Assembly (NCBI RefSeq): GCF_902364025.1
Contig: NZ_CABJCG010000001.1
Span: forward strand, 248,001-312,000
Reading direction: 5' to 3'
DNA: 64,000 bases
Origin: Enterocloster lavalensis
Lineage (GTDB): Bacteria; Bacillota; Clostridia; Lachnospirales; Lachnospiraceae
Part shown: positions 1 to 8,215 of the stretch, one piece after another
Position numbering within the stretch: the first letter of the stretch is position 1
Layout of the letters: each line of letters opens with the position of its first letter
The notes under the pieces: model-generated
Databases searched by the model: none
Told to the model about the DNA's origin: nothing
What the model saw: only the letters and a program-made list of their open reading frames with translations
Translations under genes and position numbers: made by a program

Positions 1-1761
1 GTCCGACAGGGCCTGTTTCAGCTCGGGATACGCCTCCCGGGTGCTCTTGCTCAAGGGCAGATCGTAATACCCCACCTCCGTTCCGCTGAGGCTCTGGATC
101 ACCTGGGCCATGGACGAGGCCACGTGTTCCCCGTGCATGGCGATGAACAGGAGCGGATGGGGCTGCGCCCCCGCCATGCCGCCCCGGTCGCAGATAAACA
201 TGGTCAGGAACACCACCTCGTCGATGGGAAGGCGGGTGGAAAACTCCTTCTCCAGACGTCCGGCGAATTTCACCGCCAAAGCGTACTCCTCCTTGTACTT
301 TCCGATCATCTCCATGATCCGGTCGGAGGACAGCTCCCGCCGCTTCTCCCCCTCACACAGCGCCGCATTCAGGTGCAGGCACAGGCCGTAGAACACGGAC
401 ACCGGGTACACCCGGTTGAAATCCCGGGCCGCTTGGTCCAGAAACTCCGTCACCAGCTCCATGATCCTGGGGTTTACCATCTTGGAGAGCTGCTCCTTGT
501 CCGCCACCTTTGAAACCAGGCTGTTGTTGTACTTCTTAAACTCATTTTCGATATCAATACCGATGATGGTGTTGATATCCTCCCAGGCCAGCCCTCTCTC
601 CTTCAATTCCTGCATCCGCTCCTCAATCCACTCATAGATCGAGAAACCGCCCAGCCTGCGGACCTCCTCCGCCCTGGTGTGCACGTCCTGGTTTTCCGAA
701 AACACATAGCGGACGTTCTCCTTGATCAGCTCCTTTAAATCCGCCTTGCGCCGCTTGTACTCCAAAAGCCCCGAGCGCACCTCGTTGGGGAAATCCGACA
801 TGGCGAGGCGGATTTCCTTCTGATCCGCCTTCAGCCCCCTGACATAGGCGTTGGCACAGGCGATCCGGATATCGTTGCGCAGCTGCTTGACCTGCCGGGG
901 ACAGCGGTATAAAAGCAGGGCGACCAGAATCTCCGACGTCAGGCTCAGGGCGTGGCCGCTCCCGGCCGCCTCCCTGGTCAGAAAACGGCGGATCAGGCCA
1001 AAGCGCTCGGCCGGCGGCCGTTCCTCCAGAGGCGGCAGGGAAATGGTCACCGAAAACCGGCTCTTGAAGGGTTCTAAAATCTCACCGGCCGCCGTCTCCT
1101 CCACCGCGCAGACCACGGTGGTCCGAAGGTTGCATCTGCGCCCCTGCCAGGTCCGGTAATTGTTCTCCACCAAGGACAAAAGACCGCTCTTGGCCGCCGG
1201 GGGCAGCAATTCCCCGTGGTCGATAAACAGAATCCCATCCTCCGCCTGTTCCAGGAACGAGGTCTTTCCCTCGATCCCGCCGAAGATCTCAACGGTCAGC
1301 TGCTCCGGCCGGTCCGCAAAATGGGCGCAGTTGATCTTTACAAAGGGCGCTTCCGGCTCCAGCGCGTAATTCTCCGTGGCAAAGCGGTGGATCATCTGCG
1401 CAAAACAGCTCTTTCCACTTCCGCCCGGTCCGGTGAGAAGGCAGTGCAGGCTGTGCTGCGGGTAGAGCATGGCCGCCTTGGCCAGCTGGACGCTCTGGCG
1501 TAGGCTTCCGTCATACCCAACAAGCTCGGAAAAGCAGGACTCGTCCCCCGTCTTGGCCTGTCCCCCGGCCAGGCGGTAGAGCACCGGCCGCCCGGCGCTC
1601 TTCTCCACCAGGCCCTCCCGCACCAGAGCGTTTAAAATCGCGCTGAGGTTGGTCCGCTGCATATCCAGGCGCTTTGAGAGATACTGGGTGGTCACGCCCC
1701 CATTCTCCTCCCCCGCACACTGGCGCAGCAGGTCCAACACCATGTTTTTATTGCTTTTCAT
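1..1761 (-). CDS. LevR-like transcriptional regulator (HTH, AAA+, PRD, EIIA-Man-like), partial at left edge
   Basis: Reading continues without a stop to the window edge, giving the first 587 residues. In order I see an N-terminal winged helix (about residues 1-60), an AAA+ ATPase with Walker A TGPGGSGKS near residue 110, a PRD (about 415-525) with a histidine in YGLCLHLNAA, and the beginning of an EIIA-mannose-like domain with FIAMHGEHVASS. This is the layout of LevR/MtlR-type regulators, which are controlled by PTS phosphorylation and classically activate sigma-54 promoters of sugar PTS operons. Two oddities: the GAFTGA loop that contacts sigma-54 is absent (IFGGIEGKTSFLEQA stands there, about residues 158-172), and Walker B reads ILFIDHGE rather than the usual DE. 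The second PRD histidine position reads DEVVFLTMFI, without His. The start ATG follows GGAGGAGGATTCCG. It should regulate carbohydrate uptake, target unknown; the regulated PTS genes are not in view. Confidence 0.88.
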   Translation of the reverse strand, partial: MKSNKNMVLDLLRQCAGEENGGVTTQYLSKRLDMQRTNLSAILNALVREGLVEKSAGRPVLYRLAGGQAKTGDESCFSELVGYDGSLRQSVQLAKAAMLYPQHSLHCLLTGPGGSGKSCFAQMIHRFATENYALEPEAPFVKINCAHFADRPEQLTVEIFGGIEGKTSFLEQAEDGILFIDHGELLPPAAKSGLLSLVENNYRTWQGRRCNLRTTVVCAVEETAAGEILEPFKSRFSVTISLPPLEERPPAERFGLIRRFLTREAAGSGHALSLTSEILVALLLYRCPRQVKQLRNDIRIACANAYVRGLKADQKEIRLAMSDFPNEVRSGLLEYKRRKADLKELIKENVRYVFSENQDVHTRAEEVRRLGGFSIYEWIEERMQELKERGLAWEDINTIIGIDIENEFKKYNNSLVSKVADKEQLSKMVNPRIMELVTEFLDQAARDFNRVYPVSVFYGLCLHLNAALCEGEKRRELSSDRIMEMIGKYKEEYALAVKFAGRLEKEFSTRLPIDEVVFLTMFICDRGGMAGAQPHPLLFIAMHGEHVASSMAQVIQSLSGTEVGYYDLPLSKSTREAYPELKQALSD

Positions 1762-1829
1762 CGGAATCCTCCTCCGTTTTCCACAGAGAGCGCTCTCGCA
1801 GGCTCTGCACGTGCTTTTTTGCTTTCCCT

Positions 1830-1858
1830 ATTATACCGTATCCGTTCCGTCTTTACAA
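1830..1858 (-). promoter_or_regulatory. Promoter of the LevR-like regulator
   Basis: On the minus strand TTGTAA, a 17-nt spacer and a perfect TATAAT lie about 70 nt upstream of the regulator ATG. The leader between promoter and gene contains a perfect 12-bp palindrome, GAGAGCGCTCTC (1786-1797), a possible operator. Inference from motif match only. Confidence 0.6.
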
Positions 1859-1911
1859 TTCCATCATGGCCGGAATCTGTCCGCCGCCGTCCGCATGTTT
1901 CCTCTCCGCGC

Positions 1912-1952
1912 AAAAAGGTGCCGTCAAACACCCCTGCGGCGTTCGACGGCAC
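1912..1952 (-). terminator. Rho-independent terminator after catalase
   Basis: Minus-strand hairpin with perfect 8-bp arms GTGCCGTC/GACGGCAC and a 18-nt loop, followed by CTTTTTG. It begins about 40 nt after the catalase stop codon. Confidence 0.75.
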
Positions 1953-1989
1953 AAAATAAAACGATCCGGTTTTTAGCGAACACCGGCTC

Positions 1990-3501
1990 CTACTTCAGAG
2001 TCGCCTGGATTAATTCCTTATGGCTCCCCGACTTTGCCAGCTCCTTGACACGGTCCAAATCGAGTCCCATGGCCCTGGTGATCCGCGTCCCGTACTCCTC
2101 GTCCGCCCAGAAACAGTGTACCGCGTGACGGTATTTGATATTGTCTGTGACGGGAGCGATATTGCGGGCCGTATTCTCAATCAGCAGCTCCCGCTTATCC
2201 TCTGTCATGATTCTCCAAAGATCACCGCCGGCCCGGAAACAATCGTCCGTTGGGTCATCCTGGGGATCGTAAGCGTACATGGCGCCCGATAAATCCAGAG
2301 GCGGTTCCATAACATCCGGCTGAGCCGCCCAGTCTCCCATGCTGTTAGGCGAATAGGCCGGAGCGCCTCCGTAATTGCCGTCGGTCCGCATAAAACCGTC
2401 CCGGTGGTAATCGTGGACTTCGACTTTTGCCCGGTTGACCGGTATCTGATTATAGTTGACGCCCAAACGGTATCTCTGTGCATCGCCATAGACAAACAGT
2501 CTGCCCTGAAGAAACTTATCCGGTGAGAAACCGATTCCGGGAACCACGTGGGCCGGCGTAAACGCAGACTGTTCAACCTCCGCAAAGTAGTTTTCCGGAT
2601 TGCGGTTCAGTTCCAGCACGCCCACCTTGTGAAGCGGAAACTCCTTATGGCGCCAGATTTTTGTGATATCAAATGGGTTCTCATAGTGGTTTCTGGCCTG
2701 CTCTTCCGTCATAATCTGGACGTACATGGTCCAGCGCGGATAATCTCCCTTTTCAATCGACTCGTACAGGTCCCGACCATGGCTTTCCCGGTCCTTGGCG
2801 ATCAACTCCTCCGCTTCCTGGTCCGTAAGGTTTTTAATACCCTGTTGGGTGATAAAATGGAATTTACACCAGAAGCGCTGGTTATCCTGATTGTAAAAGC
2901 TGAATGTATGCTCGCCATACAGATTCATATGGCGGAAGGATGCGGGAATCCCGCGGTCGGACATGACGATGGTCGTTTGGTGGAAGGTCTCCGGCAGCAG
3001 CGTCCAGAAGTCCCAGTTATTCTGGGCGGAGCGCAGCCCGGTTCTCGGATCGCGTTTCACCGCGCGGTTCAGATCCGGGAAATTATGTACGTCCCGTAAA
3101 AAGAAGGTCGGGGTATTATTTCCAACCAGGTCCCAGTTTCCTTCGTCGGTATAAAATTTGATCGCCACGCCCCGGATATCACGTTCAGCGTCGGCGGCTC
3201 CCCGTTCACCGGCCACAGTGGAGAATCTGACAAAAAGGTCTGTTTTGGCTCCCTTTTGCAGCACTTTTGCTTTTGTCCACTGGGAGATATCGTCCGTACA
3301 TTCAAACGTGCCGTAAGCTCCCCAGCCCTTGGCGTGCATACGTCTCTCCGGAATCACTTCCCGGTCAAAGTGCGCCAGCTTTTCCATGAGCCACACATCC
3401 TGCATCATCACAGGACCTCTCGGACCGGCAGTCAGAGAATGCTCGTTCTCCGCCACAGGCGCTCCGGCTTCATTGGTAAGTTTCATTGATTTTAAGTCCA
3501 T
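1990..3501 (-). CDS. katA: Monofunctional heme catalase (small-subunit type)
   Basis: Breaks down hydrogen peroxide to water and oxygen in the cytoplasm. The 503-residue protein has the small-subunit catalase length. The distal catalytic His is His56 in [14 protein letters not shown], the distal Asn lies in [16 protein letters not shown], and the proximal heme tyrosine lies in [14 protein letters not shown]. The frame could be opened 20 codons earlier, but the ATG chosen here is preceded by AAGGAGGGGCTT at ideal spacing and matches the usual catalase N-terminus. It stands alone, with its own consensus promoter and terminator. Catalase is uncommon in strictly anaerobic clostridia; its presence suggests some oxygen exposure or acquisition by transfer, though base composition does not differ obviously from its neighbours. 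Confidence 0.97.
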   Translation of the reverse strand: MDLKSMKLTNEAGAPVAENEHSLTAGPRGPVMMQDVWLMEKLAHFDREVIPERRMHAKGWGAYGTFECTDDISQWTKAKVLQKGAKTDLFVRFSTVAGERGAADAERDIRGVAIKFYTDEGNWDLVGNNTPTFFLRDVHNFPDLNRAVKRDPRTGLRSAQNNWDFWTLLPETFHQTTIVMSDRGIPASFRHMNLYGEHTFSFYNQDNQRFWCKFHFITQQGIKNLTDQEAEELIAKDRESHGRDLYESIEKGDYPRWTMYVQIMTEEQARNHYENPFDITKIWRHKEFPLHKVGVLELNRNPENYFAEVEQSAFTPAHVVPGIGFSPDKFLQGRLFVYGDAQRYRLGVNYNQIPVNRAKVEVHDYHRDGFMRTDGNYGGAPAYSPNSMGDWAAQPDVMEPPLDLSGAMYAYDPQDDPTDDCFRAGGDLWRIMTEDKRELLIENTARNIAPVTDNIKYRHAVHCFWADEEYGTRITRAMGLDLDRVKELAKSGSHKELIQATLK

Positions 3502-3532
3502 AAGCCCCTCCTTCACAATTTTTATTAATTTC

Positions 3533-3561
3533 ATTATATTCCGGCGGGACACATATGTCAA
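3533..3561 (-). promoter_or_regulatory. Consensus sigma-A promoter of catalase
   Basis: TTGACA, 17 nt, TATAAT on the minus strand, a perfect match to the vegetative consensus, about 32 nt upstream of the start codon. A short inverted repeat TTGCACATTTGCAA lies just upstream of the -35 box (3578-3591). I see no clear PerR-type box. Confidence 0.8.
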
Positions 3562-3577
3562 AAACTATTTATAGATA

Positions 3578-3591
3578 TTGCACATTTGCAA
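3578..3591. promoter_or_regulatory. Inverted repeat upstream of catalase promoter (possible operator)
   Basis: TTGCACATTTGCAA has perfect 5-bp arms separated by 4 nt and lies 17 nt beyond the -35 box. The position would suit an activator site. No regulator is assigned; chance occurrence is possible in this AT-rich intergenic stretch. Confidence 0.3.
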
Positions 3592-3620
3592 ATACAATTT
3601 GTGCGGAAATTCTCAATTTT

Positions 3621-3668
3621 TTACAAAATTACCCCGGGAAACGGATAAGTCGCCGTCTCCCGGGGTAA
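3621..3668 (-). terminator. Rho-independent terminator after the phosphohexomutase
   Basis: Perfect 11-bp arms TTACCCCGGGA/TCCCGGGGTAA with an 18-nt loop, followed on the minus strand by TTTTG and further T/A-rich sequence. It starts 7 nt after the gene's stop codon. Confidence 0.8.
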
Positions 3669-3675
3669 TGAATCG

Positions 3676-5091
3676 TTACAGTCCCAAATACGCCTTCCAG
3701 CGGTTGCACATCCCCACGGCCTCCTCCTGGGTCCGCATCTCGCAGAAGATTCTCAGCAACGGCTCCGTGCCTGAGAATCTGGCGCTGACCCAGCCGTCGT
3801 CCGCAAAATAAACCTTGCAGCCGTCCTCATAGGACACGTGGTCCACCTGGAAACCGGCCATGTCGGGAAGGCCCTTCTCCTCAAAGAGAAGGCGCAGCAT
3901 CCGCTCCCGGTCCTTCTCGGCAAACCGGAAGGACCGCTCCTCCATGTACCGCTCGCCGCAGAGCCCGTTGGCAATCTTGATCAGCTCCGACAGCTTTTTC
4001 CCGGTGACGGCCACCATCTCCACCAGCAGGGAGGCGGCGTAAACGCCGTCCTTGCCGTTGATGTGTCCGGCCACCGTCAGTCCGCCGGAGGACTCACCGC
4101 CCAGGATAGCCCTGGTCTCGGACATTTTGGCGGAAATATACTTAAAGCCCACCGGCACCTCGTAACAGATCTCCCCGTAACGCTTAGCGATGGCGTCCAG
4201 GCGGTGGGTGGTGGAAAGGTTGCGGACCACCGGTCCGTTCCATTTCTTGTACTCCTTCAGGTAATAATAGAGCAGCACCAGAATGTCGTTGGGATGGAGG
4301 AACTCGCCCTTGTCGTCGATCACGCCCAGGCGGTCCGCGTCTCCGTCGGTGGCGATTCCCAGGTCACAATACTTGTCCACCACGAAATTCTGCAGAAGGC
4401 CCAGAGTGTCCCGCGCCGGAGCGGGCATCCTGCCGCCAAACAGCGTGTCGTGCTCCTGATGGATCACGTTGAAATCGCAGCGGCCGGAAATCAGGATGGT
4501 GCTGAGGGCCGTCTCGCTGACTCCGTACATGGGATCCAGTGCGATCCGCAGATGGGCCTGTTTGATGGCCTCCATGTCGATTTTCTCCATGATATCGTCC
4601 AGATACTCGTTCATGGGATAGAACTCGCGGACAAGGCCGCGGCTCACCGCCTCCCCATACTCGATCTTCCGAATATCCTCCGGCTTTACCTGCCCGATAA
4701 ATCGCTCGATATCCGCAGTCTGCACCTCGTCCGCATCCCGGCCCCCGGCGGTAAACACCTTGATGCCGTTATAAAGGGCGGGGTTGTGGCTGGCCGTCAC
4801 CATCATGCCGTAGGGGTAACCGTGCTTCATCACATAGTACATGATCAGCGGGGTGGGTACGGAGCGGTTGACAAAGTGGCAGACGATCCCCTCCGCCGTC
4901 AACACCTCGCAGCTCCACATCACCGCTTCCTTGGACAGGAAACGGCGGTCATAACCGATCACCAGCCCCTGGTCCGCAACCTGCTCCGCTTTCATTTTGT
5001 CTGCCATGGCTTTTGCCAGAATACAGATATTTTCCCTGGTGAAATCATCACCGATGATAGCTCTCCAGCCACCGGTTCCAAATTTTATCAT
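3676..5091 (-). CDS. Phosphoglucomutase/phosphomannomutase family protein
   Basis: A 471-residue alpha-D-phosphohexomutase that should interconvert hexose 1- and 6-phosphates. The phosphoserine loop is TASHNP with Ser101; the Mg2+ loop is DGDADR (Asp249, 251, 253); the sugar-binding loop is GGESSGG, a variant of GEESGH; the C-terminal phosphate-binding loop is RFSGTEPLLR. Length is typical. The GGESSGG variant occurs in some bacterial and archaeal members and does not decide between glucose, mannose and glucosamine substrates. It lies directly downstream of the ABC importer genes (83 nt) in the same direction, with a hairpin between. If that importer takes up hexose phosphates, this enzyme would act on its product. 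No signal peptide; cytoplasmic. Confidence 0.93.
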   Translation of the reverse strand: MIKFGTGGWRAIIGDDFTRENICILAKAMADKMKAEQVADQGLVIGYDRRFLSKEAVMWSCEVLTAEGIVCHFVNRSVPTPLIMYYVMKHGYPYGMMVTASHNPALYNGIKVFTAGGRDADEVQTADIERFIGQVKPEDIRKIEYGEAVSRGLVREFYPMNEYLDDIMEKIDMEAIKQAHLRIALDPMYGVSETALSTILISGRCDFNVIHQEHDTLFGGRMPAPARDTLGLLQNFVVDKYCDLGIATDGDADRLGVIDDKGEFLHPNDILVLLYYYLKEYKKWNGPVVRNLSTTHRLDAIAKRYGEICYEVPVGFKYISAKMSETRAILGGESSGGLTVAGHINGKDGVYAASLLVEMVAVTGKKLSELIKIANGLCGERYMEERSFRFAEKDRERMLRLLFEEKGLPDMAGFQVDHVSYEDGCKVYFADDGWVSARFSGTEPLLRIFCEMRTQEEAVGMCNRWKAYLGL

Positions 5092-5117
5092 ACGCTCACA
5101 ATCCTTTCATCCTCTCC

Positions 5118-5144
5118 GGAGAAAGCCCGCCCCGACGGGCGGGC
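5118..5144 (-). terminator. Terminator-like hairpin after the ABC importer operon
   Basis: Minus-strand GCCCGCCC-GTCG-GGGCGGGC followed by TTTCTCC. The stem is very GC-rich, the T-run short, so partial read-through into the phosphohexomutase gene is plausible. Confidence 0.6.
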
Positions 5145-5173
5145 CCTGCTCCGCGCTCTCATATCTGATACGG

Positions 5174-7087
5174 CTACTCTGCCGCCGCCTTCACCGCTGC
5201 ATCCTTGTGAAAATGGCTCAGGAGCTTATCCCGCCGTTTTTTCCGTTTTTCCTTCAGTTCCAGCCGTTCGCCTAAGTCGCGGCCGCCCACGCCGTAAACC
5301 AGATACAGGATCAGGCCGGAAACCAGCATGATGAATACCGTGGAAGCGCAGCGGCGTCCCGAAGCGTTGACATTATAGCCGTACAGCCCTTCCTCCTCGC
5401 ACATGCTCTGGATGATCATGGCATAGGTGGTGCCGTGGGAGCTGGCAAAGGTTGCGGACATGTCGTACTCTGTAAACAGAGCGTTGAAGTTCAGGGCGAA
5501 CACCGCCAGAACGCTGGGCAGGATAATGGGCAGTTTCACCTTTAAGAAAGTCAGAACACTGCTGGCGCCAAGATTCTTGGCCGCGTCCTCCAACTCCTCG
5601 TCGATGGCATAAAAGGCCGCCTTAATCATACGGATGGAGAACGGCAGCTTCACCACCGTGTAGGCCAGAATAATCAGCAGCCTGACCCGGTCCGCATAAT
5701 ACAGGTTGTTATTTCCCACATACCACACAGTATCGCTGTTGAAGAAGGTGCGGTAGGAATAACAGATCAGGATGGTGGGCAGCAGCCACGGGAACAGCAG
5801 GCAGTATTCCACGATCACTCCGCGTTTTTTGTTCCGGTTCTTAAAGATATAGTTGCAGGCCAGAACCACGATCAGGCAGGCCAGAAGGGCCGCGATGGCG
5901 GACATGATAAAGCTGAGTTTGATACCGCCAAGGGTCGCCTCGTTGGAGAACAGTCCTGAGATGGATCCCTTTCTCACCTTGTAGGTCCCCCGGGAGGTCA
6001 GATACTCGTAGTCCTGGGTGCCGAAGAAGTTGATCAGCGTCCAGTCCGACAGGTCCAGGCGTTTCATCCGGATCGCCCCGTAAGTCTGGAACGCGAACAC
6101 CACGATCATCACCACCGGCGTCATGTAGATGATGAACAATACATAGGCGTAAATATGGGCCAGTATATTACCCACCGGACTGCTGATCTTCTGCTTCTGG
6201 AGCTTCGCCTTGGTCTTGGAAACGGACAGGTAGTGCCCCTTCCGCTCGTAGGCTGAGAGAACAGCCAGCAGCACGATGGTGAACATGGCCAGAATGATGG
6301 AAAGCAGAGCCGCACGGGCCTGGGGAAACGCCTCGTCGGCGATGGATGAACCGGCCAGACGGACGATCTCCGGGTTGATGGAGTCATATCCCAACAGGGT
6401 CGGAGCCGACATAGCACACAGACCGGTGATAAAGGTCATAACCGTCAGGGAAAACATGGTGGGGATCAGGGTGGGGAAAACCACCTTCCACAGCACCGCA
6501 AAGGGCTTCGCGCCCATGTTCCGGGCCGCCTCCACCGTGTTGTAGTCGATTCCCCGGATGGCGTTTCTGAGGAACAGCACGTGGTTGCTGGTACAGGCAA
6601 AGGTCATGGTGAACAACACCGCGTTGAAGCCGGAAAACCAGTTGGGATTAATGCCGGGAAACGCGTTGACCAGCGCGCTGGTGATGATTCCGTTCCGGTC
6701 ATACAGGAACAGATATCCGGTAACCAGGGCAACGCCGCTGTAGATCAGCGTGGTCATATAACCCAGGCGCAGGATTTTTGCGCCTTTGATATCAAAGTAT
6801 TCGGTCAGCAGCACGATGGAAACGCCCACCACGTTGACCGTGATCACCAGCAGCACGGCCAGCTTCAGGGAATTCCACACGTACTTGCTCATATTACCGG
6901 CAAAGAAAAACCGGACCACCGCCCAGGGATCGATCTCCCCGGCAGCGTTTTTGGTGGTAAAAATGCTGGTCAGGGTGTTTAAACAGGGCAGGAGCATAAA
7001 GCCAAAGAACAGATAGGCGAAAAATGCAAAGCCCACCAGCCGGAAGATCGTCTCCGGCCCAAACCCCTTGGAACCTTTCTTTTTCAT
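5174..7087 (-). CDS. ABC importer permease, fused double-domain (AfuB/FbpB type)
   Basis: A 637-residue integral membrane protein made of two BPD_transp_1 permease halves. Each half has the EAA-type cytoplasmic loop, seen as EAARNMGAKPFAVLWKVVFP in the first half and EDAAKNLGASSVLTFLKVKL in the second. Fused double permeases are typical of the iron(III)/thiamine/putative phosphonate class, which includes AfuB, now known in Actinobacillus as a hexose-phosphate permease. The C-terminus is a basic, charged tail (KEKRKKRRDKLL). It sits 11 nt after the ATPase gene and forms an operon SBP-ATPase-permease. The ribosome binding site is GGGGGTG, somewhat atypical. Substrate is not settled by sequence: iron, hexose phosphate and polyamine are all possible. 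Confidence 0.9.
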   Translation of the reverse strand: MKKKGSKGFGPETIFRLVGFAFFAYLFFGFMLLPCLNTLTSIFTTKNAAGEIDPWAVVRFFFAGNMSKYVWNSLKLAVLLVITVNVVGVSIVLLTEYFDIKGAKILRLGYMTTLIYSGVALVTGYLFLYDRNGIITSALVNAFPGINPNWFSGFNAVLFTMTFACTSNHVLFLRNAIRGIDYNTVEAARNMGAKPFAVLWKVVFPTLIPTMFSLTVMTFITGLCAMSAPTLLGYDSINPEIVRLAGSSIADEAFPQARAALLSIILAMFTIVLLAVLSAYERKGHYLSVSKTKAKLQKQKISSPVGNILAHIYAYVLFIIYMTPVVMIVVFAFQTYGAIRMKRLDLSDWTLINFFGTQDYEYLTSRGTYKVRKGSISGLFSNEATLGGIKLSFIMSAIAALLACLIVVLACNYIFKNRNKKRGVIVEYCLLFPWLLPTILICYSYRTFFNSDTVWYVGNNNLYYADRVRLLIILAYTVVKLPFSIRMIKAAFYAIDEELEDAAKNLGASSVLTFLKVKLPIILPSVLAVFALNFNALFTEYDMSATFASSHGTTYAMIIQSMCEEEGLYGYNVNASGRRCASTVFIMLVSGLILYLVYGVGGRDLGERLELKEKRKKRRDKLLSHFHKDAAVKAAAE

Positions 7088-7098
7088 AGCCGCACCCC

Positions 7099-8124
7099 CT
7101 ACTCTTTCCCGTCCGCGGGATACGCCATGATATCCTTCGGATTCATAACCGCCGTCACGGTCTCGCCCGCCTCGTAAATATTCACGCCGTCGTTTTTCTC
7201 AATGACCTTGATCACTTCCGAGCCCAGGTTGATGTAATATTTGATATACAGGCCGTAGTATTCCATCTGCTCCACCACGCCCTCAAAGGTCATGTCGCCG
7301 GCCTTGGGAGGAACGTTCACATGGATGCGCTCCAGGCGGATGTAGTTGTGGTTGGCCGGGCTTAAATCCGCCCCATGGGCGATCATCTCGTTCACCACCT
7401 CGTCCGACAGGCGGTTGATATCCCCGATGAAGTTGCAGACAAACTCCGTGTCCGAGTGATTGTAGATTTCATTGGGGGTGCCGATCTGCTCGATGCAGCC
7501 CTTGTTGAACACGGCGATCCGGTCGGACAGCGTCAGCGCCTCCTCCTGGTCATGGGTCACGTAAATGGTCGTGATTCCGAACTCCTTCTGCATCTTCTTG
7601 AGTTCGTTTCTCAGCTGGACGCGAAGCTTGGCGTCCAGGTTGCTTAACGGTTCATCCATGCAGATGATGGCCGGGTCCGTCACCAGCGCCCGGGCGATGG
7701 CCACGCGCTGCTGCTGTCCGCCGGAGAGCTGGGAGACGGCTTTCATCAGCTGTTCGTCGGTCAGATCCACCTTTTGGGCAATGCTGCGGACCTTCTTGTC
7801 GATCTCCGGCTTTTTCATCTTTTTCACCTTCAGGCCGAAGGCGATGTTGTCGTACACGGTCATGGTCGGGAACAGGGCGTAGCTCTGGAACACGATGCCG
7901 ATGTTGCGCTCCTCGATGGGCACATGGGTGATGTCCTTCCCGTTGGCCAGCACAGACCCCTCCACCGGCTCAATGAAACCGGTCAGAGTTCTAAGCGTTG
8001 TGGTTTTGCCGCAACCGGAAGGTCCAAGGAAGGTGAAGAATTCCCCCTCTTTCACATGTACATTAATATTGTGCAGGGCCGTGAAATCCCCAAACTTGAC
8101 TACGATATCATTGAGCCTGATCAT
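7099..8124 (-). CDS. ABC importer ATPase (AfuC/PotA-like)
   Basis: A 341-residue ATPase of the CUT/iron-spermidine class with a C-terminal TOBE region. Walker A is GPSGCGKTT, Q-loop VFQSYALFP, signature LSGGQQQR, Walker B IICMDEP with D-loop SNLDAK, switch His in VTHDQEE. It should energise the adjacent permease from the cytoplasmic face. A TTG codon three triplets upstream is in frame, but AAAAGGAG abuts it, whereas the ATG chosen here has 9-nt spacing. It lies 91 nt after the substrate-binding protein gene. The C-terminal part (after about residue 240) includes the TOBE-like EYYGLYIKYYINLGSEVI. Confidence 0.95.
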   Translation of the reverse strand: MIRLNDIVVKFGDFTALHNINVHVKEGEFFTFLGPSGCGKTTTLRTLTGFIEPVEGSVLANGKDITHVPIEERNIGIVFQSYALFPTMTVYDNIAFGLKVKKMKKPEIDKKVRSIAQKVDLTDEQLMKAVSQLSGGQQQRVAIARALVTDPAIICMDEPLSNLDAKLRVQLRNELKKMQKEFGITTIYVTHDQEEALTLSDRIAVFNKGCIEQIGTPNEIYNHSDTEFVCNFIGDINRLSDEVVNEMIAHGADLSPANHNYIRLERIHVNVPPKAGDMTFEGVVEQMEYYGLYIKYYINLGSEVIKVIEKNDGVNIYEAGETVTAVMNPKDIMAYPADGKE

Positions 8125-8215
8125 AAGTGGCAACTCCTTTTCTCGTGATAGAAGGATAGCGAACCGGTTGCCCGGCTCGCCATCTGATTTGTCATCTGGT
8201 AACAGTTATCCGTTC

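Noticed and set aside
3838..5331. A 497-codon plus-strand frame opposite the phosphohexomutase
   Set aside because: Antisense to a gene with full catalytic motifs; low-complexity His/Gln/Arg-rich translation and no ribosome binding site.
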